NCBI GenBank assembly: GCA_023429685.1
Contig: JAEZDF010000042.1
Location: 1 to 13,264, forward strand
Direction: 5' to 3'
DNA length: 13,264 nucleotides
Origin: Bacillota bacterium
Lineage (GTDB): Bacteria; Bacillota; Clostridia; Oscillospirales; Ruminococcaceae
Shown here in pieces: positions 7,004 to 13,166 of the stretch. Each line of letters opens with the position of its first letter. Position 1 is the first letter of the stretch. Under the pieces are notes generated by a model. That model was not told the origin of the DNA, made no database searches, and saw only the letters and a list, made by a program, of their open reading frames with translations. The translations under genes and the position numbers were made by a program.

Positions 7004-7477
7004 ATGGCTAAACCGATTTTACTTACCGACGAGGGCTTGAAAAAGCTGGAAAATGAGTTAGAAGAGCTAAAAACAATAAAACGAAAAGAGATATCCGAAA
7101 AGATTAAGGTCGCTCTTTCGTTTGGCGACCTTTCCGAAAACAGCGAGTATGACGAAGCGAAGAACGAGCAGGCGATTATTGAGTCGCGCATTGCGACCAT
7201 CGAGGCGATGCTTAAAAACGTAAAGCTGCTTGATGAAGAGGATATCTCCACCGAGACCGTGAATGTCGGTTCTAAGGTAACGGTAAAGGACCTTGAGTTT
7301 AACGAAAACATTCTATATACCATTGTCGGTTCCACCGAGGCGGACCCGGCAAATGGTAAGATCTCGGACGAGTCGCCCATTGGCAAGGCGCTGCTCGGAC
7401 ACAAAGCGGGGGATTCCGTCGAGGTTGAAGCACCCGCCGGTCTTTTAAAGTTTGAGATTATCTCCATAGGCAAATAA
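7004..7477 (+). CDS. greA: Transcription elongation factor GreA
   Basis: A 157-residue cytoplasmic factor that enters the secondary channel of RNA polymerase and triggers cleavage of backtracked RNA. The N-terminal coiled coil (about 8-75) bears the loop GDLSENSEYDEAKNEQ, with the acidic tip residues D42 and E45 that act at the polymerase active site. The C-terminal FKBP-like domain (about 82-157) includes the DESPIGKALLGHKAGD segment. Length and motifs are those of a full GreA. ATG 7004 follows AAAGGA (6989-6994) by 9 bases. It is the first gene after a consensus promoter, with lysS 113 bases downstream, a common pairing in Firmicutes. Confidence 0.98.
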   Translation: MAKPILLTDEGLKKLENELEELKTIKRKEISEKIKVALSFGDLSENSEYDEAKNEQAIIESRIATIEAMLKNVKLLDEEDISTETVNVGSKVTVKDLEFNENILYTIVGSTEADPANGKISDESPIGKALLGHKAGDSVEVEAPAGLLKFEIISIGK

Positions 7478-7479
7478 CC

Positions 7480-7544
7480 GCTACGATTTTGACGCAGCAG
7501 GGCGTGCCCGCGCTAGCCTTCGCAGTCTGTTACGGTATCGTAGC
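7480..7544 (+). other. Stem-closed element in the greA-lysS gap
   Basis: GCTACGAT (7480-7487) is perfectly complementary to ATCGTAGC (7537-7544), closing a 65-base segment that starts three bases after the greA stop. Inside, AGCAG (7496-7500) can pair with CTGTT (7527-7531, one G-U). No T-tract follows, so it is not a terminator. No T-box core and no lysine riboswitch of the usual size can be recognised before lysS. Confidence 0.35.
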
Positions 7545-7590
7545 CAGATGGGGCAGGCGGACAAGCCAACATTGAAAGGAACGAACACGC

Positions 7591-9090
7591 ATGAGCGAAG
7601 TGATTGAGCCACAGGCAAACGAACAGGAGCAGGATCTTTCTGAGATACTGCGCATCCGCAGGCAAAAGCTTACCGACCTAAAGGCGGAGGACAAAAACCC
7701 CTTTGCGATTACCACCTTTGCACGCACAGCCTATTGTGCGCAGATTGTGGAGCGTTTTGAGGAGCTTGATGCGACCGAGGTGTCTATAGCGGGGCGCATT
7801 ATGTCTTGGCGCGATATGGGCAAGGCAAACTTCATTGACGTGCGCGATGCGAGCGGCAAGATTCAGGTATACGTAAAGATAGACGACATCGGCGAAGAAA
7901 ACTACGCCGATTTTAAAAAGTGGGACATCGGCGACATCGTTGGCGTAAAAGGGCTGGTTTTTCGTACCCGCCGAGGCGAGATTTCGGTGCATGCGCACCG
8001 TCTCACCCTACTTTCAAAGTCCCTCTTACCGTTACCCGAGAAGTGGCACGGCTTAAAGGACACCGAGCTTCGTTACCGCCAGCGGTACGTGGATTTGATT
8101 GTCAACCCCGACGTCAAGGAGGCGTTTGTCAAGCGCTCGCTGATTATTAAGGAGATCAGGGGCTTTTTGGATTCGCTCGGATACCTGGAGGTGGAAACCC
8201 CCGTACTGCATACCATCGCAGGCGGTGCTGCCGCGCGTCCGTTTATTACTCACCACAACGCACTGGATATGGACCTGTATATGCGCATCGCCCTTGAGTT
8301 GCATCTAAAGCGGCTGATTGTGGGCGGGTTTGATAAGGTTTACGAAATCGGCAGGGTGTTCCGCAACGAGGGTATATCGGTGCGCCACAACCCTGAGTTT
8401 ACATTGCTCGAACTATACGAAGCGTATACCGACTACAACGGCATGATGGACATTACCGAGCGTCTGATTCGCACCGTTGCGCAGAAGGTACTGGGCACAA
8501 CCAAGATTGTGTACAACGACACAGAGATAGACTTTGGTCAGCCGTTTGAGCGCCTTACGATGGCAGAGGCGGTGAAGAAGCACGCAGGCGTTGATTTTTA
8601 CGAGGTGAAGACCACGGAGGAAGCAAAGGCTCTTGCGGACAAGCACCACATTGCCTATGAAAAGCGCCACCAGAAGGGCGATATTCTTAACCTGTTCTTC
8701 GAGCACTATTGCGAGCAGCATCTGATGCAGCCAACCTTTATTACCGAGCACCCGGTGGAGATTTCTCCCCTAGCAAAGCGCAAGCCCTCCGACCCCGATT
8801 ACACCGAACGGTTTGAGCTGTTTATCGTGGGCAGAGAGCATGCAAATGCATTCAGTGAGCTAAACGACCCAATCGATCAGCGCGAGCGCTTTGAACGTCA
8901 GGCACAGATGAAGGCGCAGGGCGACGACGAGGCAAATGACGTTGATGAGGATTTTTTGACTGCGCTTGAGTACGGGCTGCCCCCCACGGGAGGACTTGGT
9001 GTCGGCATCGACCGTCTTGTCATGCTGCTGACGGGTAGTTACTCGATACGCGACGTTCTTTTGTTCCCGACCATGAGGCCTCGCGATTAG
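7591..9090 (+). CDS. lysS: Lysine-tRNA ligase, class II
   Basis: 499 residues, the usual length for bacterial LysRS. It activates lysine with ATP and loads it on tRNA-Lys in the cytoplasm. The N-terminal OB-fold anticodon-binding domain spans about 60-165 (AGRIMSWRDMGKANFIDVRD). The class II catalytic core follows, with motif 2 at about 254-270 (GRVFRNEGISVRHNPEF, including R258 and E260) and motif 3 at about 467-485 (GGLGVGIDRLVMLLT, including R475). The AAARPFITHHNALDMDLYMR segment is also typical of LysRS. ATG 7591 follows AAAGGA (7575-7580) by 10 bases. It is probably transcribed with greA and with the membrane protein gene 21 bases downstream. Confidence 0.98.
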   Translation: MSEVIEPQANEQEQDLSEILRIRRQKLTDLKAEDKNPFAITTFARTAYCAQIVERFEELDATEVSIAGRIMSWRDMGKANFIDVRDASGKIQVYVKIDDIGEENYADFKKWDIGDIVGVKGLVFRTRRGEISVHAHRLTLLSKSLLPLPEKWHGLKDTELRYRQRYVDLIVNPDVKEAFVKRSLIIKEIRGFLDSLGYLEVETPVLHTIAGGAAARPFITHHNALDMDLYMRIALELHLKRLIVGGFDKVYEIGRVFRNEGISVRHNPEFTLLELYEAYTDYNGMMDITERLIRTVAQKVLGTTKIVYNDTEIDFGQPFERLTMAEAVKKHAGVDFYEVKTTEEAKALADKHHIAYEKRHQKGDILNLFFEHYCEQHLMQPTFITEHPVEISPLAKRKPSDPDYTERFELFIVGREHANAFSELNDPIDQRERFERQAQMKAQGDDEANDVDEDFLTALEYGLPPTGGLGVGIDRLVMLLTGSYSIRDVLLFPTMRPRD

Positions 9091-9111
9091 GCAATAGGAA
9101 GGTGAGAACGG

Positions 9112-9762
9112 ATGGATGGAATGAGCTTTAAAAAGAAGTGGGAAAACTACTGGTATCATTATAAATGGCATACCATAGCGGGTATTTTCGCACTGGTGTT
9201 GTTGATTATCTTTGTTAAGGATTTCGTTACGAAGGAACGATTTGACGGTACCGTTATGGTTGCAACCTCTCACTTTGTGGACGATGTAAGATACGAGAAG
9301 CTTGAAGAAACCTTAGAGCAGTATTTCACAGACATCGACGGCAACGGTGAGGTAAACCTTTCGATTGTCCCGATTTTCTTAGAGGGCGGACAACAGGGCG
9401 AACCGACCGACCCACAGCTTGCCTACGCCATGCAGATGAAGATGGTGGCGGAGATATCGACTAACCCGTCGATGATGTTTATCTTTGACGACGGCTTTAC
9501 CAACCTGTTTATTGAGCAGGGATTGTTACGCGACCTGTCGCAGGATTTCCCGGACAACCCCTTGGCTGACGGCAAGGCATGGGATATTACGCAGTCGGAG
9601 ATAGCGCAAGAGACCTTTATCAGCGAATACCACGCACAGGTAGGGTCGAGATTTTACGTGTCTATGACAACTGGTGAACAGGTAAAAGAGAAAAACGCCG
9701 CGCAATACGACAAGATGGTCGAAGGACTATACAACATGGTTAACAACATAAAGGTAAGCTAA
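9112..9762 (+). CDS. Unknown single-pass membrane protein in the lysS operon
   Basis: I do not recognise this 216-residue protein. A short basic and aromatic N-terminus (FKKKWENYWYHYKWH) leads into one hydrophobic segment at about 19-37 (IAGIFALVLLIIFVKDF). The remaining roughly 175 residues are acidic, contain no further membrane segment, and by the positive-inside rule lie outside the cell. No Cys, lipobox or cell-wall anchor is seen. Clostridial proteins with this start and architecture are common, but I cannot assign a function. ATG 9112 has AGGAAGGTGAG (9096-9106) upstream. It lies 21 bases after lysS and is followed within 10 bases by a strong terminator, so it is the last gene of the greA-lysS unit. 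Confidence 0.82.
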   Translation: MDGMSFKKKWENYWYHYKWHTIAGIFALVLLIIFVKDFVTKERFDGTVMVATSHFVDDVRYEKLEETLEQYFTDIDGNGEVNLSIVPIFLEGGQQGEPTDPQLAYAMQMKMVAEISTNPSMMFIFDDGFTNLFIEQGLLRDLSQDFPDNPLADGKAWDITQSEIAQETFISEYHAQVGSRFYVSMTTGEQVKEKNAAQYDKMVEGLYNMVNNIKVS

Positions 9763-9772
9763 AAACATACCT

Positions 9773-9806
9773 CGTCAGCGTGCGCCACGGCGCACGCTGA
9801 CGTTTT
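9773..9806 (+). terminator. Strong intrinsic terminator after the lysS operon
   Basis: Thirteen bases (9773-9785) pair perfectly with 9790-9802 around a CACG loop, and four T follow (9803-9806). The stem is GC-rich and begins 10 bases after the stop of the membrane protein gene. The symmetry is strong, but the T-tract is short. Confidence 0.88.
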
Positions 9807-9837
9807 GTAAAAATTCCTGTTTGAACTAAAGTGAATT

Positions 9838-9866
9838 TTGGTTTTTTGCAGGGGAACAAATAATAA
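9838..9866 (+). promoter_or_regulatory. Weak promoter candidate for the ABM-GNAT-lipoprotein operon
   Basis: A promoter is expected between the terminator ending at 9806 and the ATG at 9889. The best -10 candidates are AATAAT (9859-9864, 5/6) or TAATAA (9861-9866), but the partner -35 (TTGGTT at 9838-9843) matches poorly or is badly spaced. A better -35 match, TTGAAC (9821-9826), has no good -10 at 16-18 bases. The call rests mainly on position. Confidence 0.25.
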
Positions 9867-9888
9867 ATTACAAGGGAGATAAATAGTT

Positions 9889-10176
9889 ATGGTAACGGTA
9901 GTAGCAAAAAATTATGTGCGTGCAGAAGAGGTAGCAAAGTTTAAGGAGATAGCCAAACAACTCGAGACGTTAACCAACCAAAACGATGCGGGCTGTATCC
10001 TGTACAGACTGTATCAGGACATAAACGACCCGACGGTCTTTGTGTTTATCGAGGAGTGGCAGGATATGCAGATGCTTAAGGATCACTTTGAGGCAGCGCA
10101 TTTTATCGAGCTGGTTCCGCAGCTGCGCGCGTTGTGCAGCAAGCAGGGAGAAACCAACCTGCTCAGCAGCGATTAG
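9889..10176 (+). CDS. ABM-domain protein, putative quinol monooxygenase type
   Basis: A 95-residue cytoplasmic protein of the antibiotic biosynthesis monooxygenase fold, a dimeric alpha/beta ferredoxin-like barrel. It opens with a strand (VTVVAKNYV), continues through a helix and the GCILYRLYQD strand, and has the family's EEW and HFEAAHF segments (about 52-71), close to those of YgiN- and YdhR-type proteins. Members act on quinones or other aromatic compounds or bind haem; the substrate here is not evident. ATG 9889 has AAGGGAG (9872-9878) 10 bases before it. It is first in a three-gene unit, with the acetyltransferase gene 32 bases downstream. Confidence 0.85.
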   Translation: MVTVVAKNYVRAEEVAKFKEIAKQLETLTNQNDAGCILYRLYQDINDPTVFVFIEEWQDMQMLKDHFEAAHFIELVPQLRALCSKQGETNLLSSD

Positions 10177-10208
10177 CCGCAATCCTACGATATTGGGATG
10201 AGATGATT

Positions 10209-10649
10209 ATGATACGAAGAGTAACCGAGCAGGATAAGGAGCAGTACCTTGCCCTTGCCGCCGCGTTTTACCGCTCCGAGGCGGTTCTGCATCCCGTGGC
10301 GGATGAAAACCTCGCCGCCGCGTTTGACGAGATGGTACGCTCAGACTGCTACCTAGAGGGCTACCTGCTCGAACACGAAGGCAGGACGGCGGGCTTTGGG
10401 CTGATTGCAAAGACCTTTTCGCAGGAGGCGGGCGGGCTTGTGATATGGGTAGAGGATCTGTTCATACTGCCCGATTACCGCTCAAACGGTTTGGGAAGAG
10501 CCTTTTTTGAACATCTTTTCAAAGTGCATCCGAGCGCAAAGCGCTTTCGCCTTGAGGTAACAAAGGATAACCGAGCCATCGCGCTGTACGAGCGGCTCGG
10601 GTTTGTAAGATTTGACTATCAATCAATGGTATTGGATTGCAACGATTAA
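10209..10649 (+). CDS. GNAT family N-acetyltransferase
   Basis: A 146-residue cytoplasmic acetyltransferase. It opens with MIRRVTEQDKEQYLAL, typical of the family. The acetyl-CoA pyrophosphate loop is seen as YRSNGLG (about 94-100), preceded by the strand VIWVEDLFILPDY, and motif B appears as NRAIALYERLGF. I choose ATG 10209 because GGGA at 10195-10198 lies 10 bases before it; ATG 10203 is only 4 bases from that site, and an in-frame start at 10134 lies inside the previous gene. The substrate is unknown; the family ranges over amines, antibiotics and protein N-termini. Spacing suggests co-transcription with the ABM gene upstream and the lipoprotein gene 23 bases downstream. Confidence 0.88.
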   Translation: MIRRVTEQDKEQYLALAAAFYRSEAVLHPVADENLAAAFDEMVRSDCYLEGYLLEHEGRTAGFGLIAKTFSQEAGGLVIWVEDLFILPDYRSNGLGRAFFEHLFKVHPSAKRFRLEVTKDNRAIALYERLGFVRFDYQSMVLDCND

Positions 10650-10672
10650 CCTGTAAAGGGGAGTTGTTCTAA

Positions 10673-11218
10673 ATGAAACGCCTATATCGTTTGCTTATTG
10701 TGGTATGCATGGTGGGGCTGCTGTGCGCCTGCGCAGCGCAATCCGTAACAACGGTTGACGGAATCGCGCTCGAGTTCCTTGACGACGGCAGGACCATACG
10801 CTATGGCGAACAAACCTACATATACAGCACCGACAGTCAGGGGATTACCATTGAATACCCAAACGGCTATCTCTATACCTATACGCGTCTTGACCAATCC
10901 CAATATTCAGGGAAATGGTCTTATCCGCTGGATGCGCCGGGATTTCAGTCGGGCTCCGAGCTTGGGTACATCGACGAGGACGTACTGGTTACCGAACTGC
11001 AAAATCATGCCAAAAAGGGCAGGTCGCCCGTTATGCTGATTCCCGCACTGCTATTGGCTTCGGTGGGTTTGGGGCTTGCGGTCAAGCCAAAAAACCTGTG
11101 GTATGTGACGGAGGGCTGGAAGTTTAAGAATGCCGAACCATCTGACACGGCGCTCGGGCTATATCGCTTTATGGGTATCGCGCTTATCGTAATCGGTGCA
11201 ATTATCCTGTTTATGTAG
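10673..11218 (+). CDS. Putative lipoprotein with two C-terminal membrane segments (DUF6199-like)
   Basis: 181 residues. The start is basic and hydrophobic and leads to LCAC with Cys20, a plausible lipobox although Cys at -2 is unusual; this predicts lipid attachment. A polar, Tyr-rich domain (about 25-115) follows with repeated short strands (RYGEQTYIYS, GYLYTYTRL). The C-terminal part has two hydrophobic segments (about 120-139 and 164-181) flanking a KPKNLWYVTEGWKFKNAEPS motif. That motif, with its Trp and EPS residues, resembles the small DUF6199 domain as I remember it; this is not checked. Function is unknown. AAAGGGGAG (10656-10664) precedes ATG 10673 by 8 bases. Confidence 0.78.
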   Translation: MKRLYRLLIVVCMVGLLCACAAQSVTTVDGIALEFLDDGRTIRYGEQTYIYSTDSQGITIEYPNGYLYTYTRLDQSQYSGKWSYPLDAPGFQSGSELGYIDEDVLVTELQNHAKKGRSPVMLIPALLLASVGLGLAVKPKNLWYVTEGWKFKNAEPSDTALGLYRFMGIALIVIGAIILFM

Positions 11219-11262
11219 AAGAATAAAGTGAAAGCCTCGGGGTGCTTTAGCAAAAACGACAC

Positions 11263-11291
11263 TAGACAAACCACACTCATTGCGATATAAT
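11263..11291 (+). promoter_or_regulatory. sigma-A promoter for pyrR
   Basis: TAGACA (11263-11268, 5/6) and TATAAT (11286-11291, 6/6) are separated by 17 bases. The start point would fall near 11297-11299, so the transcript begins just before the PyrR-binding loop, as expected for a pyr attenuator. Confidence 0.85.
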
Positions 11292-11305
11292 ACTACAAAA
11301 GGCAA

Positions 11306-11433
11306 CCTTTAAGTTGGTCCTGTGAGGCTGACAAGGCGGTCGGATATTCACCATAGCCGGATGTTTCATTCGGCGGATATTGTGAACGCATCTGCGACCA
11401 AACTGTCACACCACAGACAGTTTGGTCTTTTTT
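11306..11433 (+). promoter_or_regulatory. PyrR-dependent attenuator of pyrR
   Basis: The PyrR-binding (anti-antiterminator) loop runs from CCTT (11306-11309) to AAGG (11333-11336) and contains the diagnostic GGTCCTGTGAGGCT. A second hairpin forms around 11357-11375 (GCCGGA against TTCGGC). The terminator is a perfect 12-pair stem (11396-11407 with 11416-11427) followed by six T (11428-11433). AGTTGGTC (11312-11319) can pair with GACCAAACT (11396-11404, one bulged A), making an antiterminator that excludes the terminator. When UMP or UTP is high, PyrR should bind the loop, free the terminator and stop transcription. The same sensor is encoded directly downstream, so this is autoregulation. Confidence 0.93.
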
Positions 11434-11464
11434 ATACCGTAAACTAAAGAAGGGGGAGCTTGTT

Positions 11465-12004
11465 TTGAAGGAAAAGGCGGAGATTATGGATGATAAGGCG
11501 GTTGCAAGAGCCATCACCCGCATCTCATACGAGATTGTAGAGCGCAACCGCGGCACCGAGCAGCTGTGCATACTGGGTATCCTTTCACGTGGTGCGGAGC
11601 TTGCCGCACGCATTGCCGCGCGCATCGAGCAGATGGAAGGAAAGGCGGTGGAGGTAGGGCTGCTCGACATCACCCCGTTTCGGGATGACCGAAACGAACA
11701 GGGCAGTTCACAAAACGACCGTTCGCACATTGGGTTTTCGATTACGGGTAAGCGTATCATTTTGGTTGATGATGTGCTGTATACCGGGCGCAGCGTGCGC
11801 GCCGCCATAGACGCAATCATGCAGCGGGGCAGACCACAGAACATCCAGCTGGCGGTACTCATTGACCGCGGGCACAGGGAGCTGCCCATTCGCCCCGATT
11901 ATATCGGCAAGAACCTGCCCACCTCGGGCGACGAGACGGTTAAGGTTCAGGTGGTCGAGCGCGACGACATCGACCGTGTGGCAATCTATACAAGCGAGAA
12001 GTAA
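11465..12004 (+). CDS. pyrR: Pyrimidine attenuation regulator / uracil phosphoribosyltransferase PyrR
   Basis: 179 residues, matching PyrR of Bacillus along the whole length. It binds pyr leader RNA in response to UMP/UTP and usually has some uracil phosphoribosyltransferase activity. The PRPP-binding motif is ILVDDVLYTGRSVR (about 99-112, D102 and D103). Other family segments are DITPFRDD, QLAVLIDRGHRELPIRPDYI and GKNLPTS. The start is TTG 11465: GGGGGAG (11452-11458) is 6 bases upstream, and MKEKAEIMDDKAVARAITRI aligns with the known N-terminus, so the later in-frame ATG is not the start. It is under its own attenuator. pyrF follows after 148 bases with a separate promoter. Confidence 0.97.
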   Translation: MKEKAEIMDDKAVARAITRISYEIVERNRGTEQLCILGILSRGAELAARIAARIEQMEGKAVEVGLLDITPFRDDRNEQGSSQNDRSHIGFSITGKRIILVDDVLYTGRSVRAAIDAIMQRGRPQNIQLAVLIDRGHRELPIRPDYIGKNLPTSGDETVKVQVVERDDIDRVAIYTSEK

Positions 12005-12006
12005 AA

Positions 12007-12020
12007 AACCGCATGCGGTT
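12007..12020 (+). repeat. 14-base palindrome right after pyrR
   Basis: AACCGCATGCGGTT is a perfect palindrome beginning 3 bases after the pyrR stop. As a hairpin it would have 5 pairs and a CATG loop. On the + strand only TTCTAT follows, so termination would be weak. On the - strand the same stem is followed by six T, but no gene there needs a terminator. It may partly insulate pyrR from pyrF. Confidence 0.4.
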
Positions 12021-12044
12021 CTATACGGGGAACAAAAAAATAAG

Positions 12045-12073
12045 TTGAATAATTATTCATAACAATGTATAAT
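12045..12073 (+). promoter_or_regulatory. sigma-A promoter for pyrF
   Basis: TTGAAT (12045-12050, 4/6) and TATAAT (12068-12073, 6/6) are 17 bases apart. It gives pyrF a start of transcription near 12080, independent of the pyrR attenuator. No PyrR-binding loop is visible between it and pyrF. Confidence 0.75.
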
Positions 12074-12077
12074 TATT
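12046..12077 (+). promoter_or_regulatory. Operator candidate over the pyrF promoter
   Basis: A perfect 14-base palindrome, TGAATAATTATTCA (12046-12059), covers most of the -35 and part of the spacer. Its core ATAATTATT (12049-12057) is repeated exactly at 12069-12077 over the -10, with a 20-base period, so two protein dimers could lie on one DNA face. The half-site TGAA/TTCA recalls sites of ArsR-type or Fur-type repressors but fits no consensus I can defend. AT-rich promoters can contain such repeats by chance. Confidence 0.4.
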
Positions 12078-12085
12078 AAACGAAG

Positions 12086-12142
12086 CCCCCCCGCAGCGAC
12101 GCAAGCCACTGTATCGCAACACATAAGAATAAAACTTGGGGG
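12086..12142 (+). other. C-run able to pair with the pyrF ribosome site
   Basis: Seven C (12086-12092) in the pyrF leader are complementary to the five G (12138-12142) of the ribosome site, with about 45 bases between. Pairing would hide the site. The spacer can also form a small GCGA/TCGC stem. Whether the pairing occurs in the cell is unknown. Confidence 0.3.
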
Positions 12143-12152
12143 ACGAAACAAT

Positions 12153-13070
12153 ATGTCATTTGACCTGCTGATTAAAAAGATAGAACAGACCGACAACGTC
12201 ACCGTTGCGGGGCTGGACCCAAAGCTCGATTACATCCCGACCACCATCAAAAACGCCGCCTATGCGCAGTATGGTAAAACACTTGAAGGCGCGGCGCAGG
12301 CGCTGCTTGATTATAACAAAGGGCTTATCGATGCGCTGTGCGACATTGTGCCCGCTGTAAAGCCCCAGAGTGCCTACTACGAGATGTACGGCTGGCAGGG
12401 GGTTCGCACCCTGTACGAAACCATTCGCTACGCCAAAAGCAAGGGGATGTATGTGGTGGTAGACGGCAAGCGCAACGACATCGGCACGACAATGGACGCA
12501 TACGCCGCCGCCTATCTTGGTGTGACCGAGGTCGAGGAGGAAAGAATCCCCGCCTTTGACTGCGACGCGTTGACGGTAAACGGTTATCTCGGTACCGACG
12601 GCATCGCACCGTTGATTAAGCAGTGCAAGGAGCACGACAAGGGCATCTTCGTACTGGTCAAGACCTCCAACCCCTCGTCGGGCGAGCTGCAGGACAAAGA
12701 TTTAGGCGGTAAAACGGTTTATGAGGCGATGGGGGAGCTGTGCACCCAATGGGGCGAAGGCACCAAAGGCACCTTAGGTTATAACTCGGTGGGCGCCGTG
12801 GTTGGGGCAACCTACCCCGAGCAGCTCAAACAGCTGCGCGCCACCCTGCCCGATACCTTCTTTCTTGTGCCGGGGTACGGCGCGCAGGGCGGCTCGGCAA
12901 AGGATGTGGCAGTGGCGTTTGATAAAAACGGTCTCGGCGCCATTATCAACTCGTCGCGCGCCATTCTGTGCGCGTGGCAAAAGGGCGGCTACAGCGAGCA
13001 AGACTACGCGCTTGCGGCAAGGCAAGAGGCGATTCGCATGCGCGATGAGATTAACGAGTACCGCGGATAG
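12153..13070 (+). CDS. pyrF: Orotidine 5'-phosphate decarboxylase, type 2 (long form)
   Basis: A 305-residue cytoplasmic enzyme making UMP from OMP, the last step of de novo UMP synthesis. The catalytic motif DGKRNDIGTT is at 104-113, with D104, K106 and D109 the expected active-site charges. Supporting segments are VAGLDPKLDYIP near the start, PAVKPQSAYYE (about 67-77), VKTSNPSSGELQD and the phosphate-binding stretch GYGAQGG followed by NSSRAI. The length and sequence style match the long type 2 enzymes rather than the roughly 230-residue Bacillus enzyme. The ribosome site is GGGGGA (12138-12143), 10 bases before ATG 12153. carA follows after 96 bases without a visible promoter, so the two are probably co-transcribed. 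Confidence 0.97.
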   Translation: MSFDLLIKKIEQTDNVTVAGLDPKLDYIPTTIKNAAYAQYGKTLEGAAQALLDYNKGLIDALCDIVPAVKPQSAYYEMYGWQGVRTLYETIRYAKSKGMYVVVDGKRNDIGTTMDAYAAAYLGVTEVEEERIPAFDCDALTVNGYLGTDGIAPLIKQCKEHDKGIFVLVKTSNPSSGELQDKDLGGKTVYEAMGELCTQWGEGTKGTLGYNSVGAVVGATYPEQLKQLRATLPDTFFLVPGYGAQGGSAKDVAVAFDKNGLGAIINSSRAILCAWQKGGYSEQDYALAARQEAIRMRDEINEYRG

Positions 13071-13166
13071 AAGCGGTTACCACAATAAAGGGTAAAGACG
13101 CAAACTCAACGCAAACGCATCGGCAGGGGCTGCATAAGCGCTGCAAGGAAAGGGATGGGCATAGAG

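Noticed and set aside
7478..7590. T-box or lysine riboswitch before lysS
   Set aside because: The gap is only 113 bases, lacks the AGGGTGG-type T-box core, and is too short for a lysine riboswitch.
11231..11248. Terminator after the lipoprotein gene (AAAGC / GCTTT)
   Set aside because: Only five pairs, a large loop and A-rich rather than T-rich sequence afterwards.
11293..11889. 198-codon reverse-strand frame over pyrR and its leader
   Set aside because: It is antisense to a certain pyrR gene and covers the attenuator; Ser/Arg-rich composition is typical of a shadow frame.
12156..12635. 159-codon reverse-strand frame inside pyrF
   Set aside because: Antisense to the catalytic region of pyrF and without independent support.
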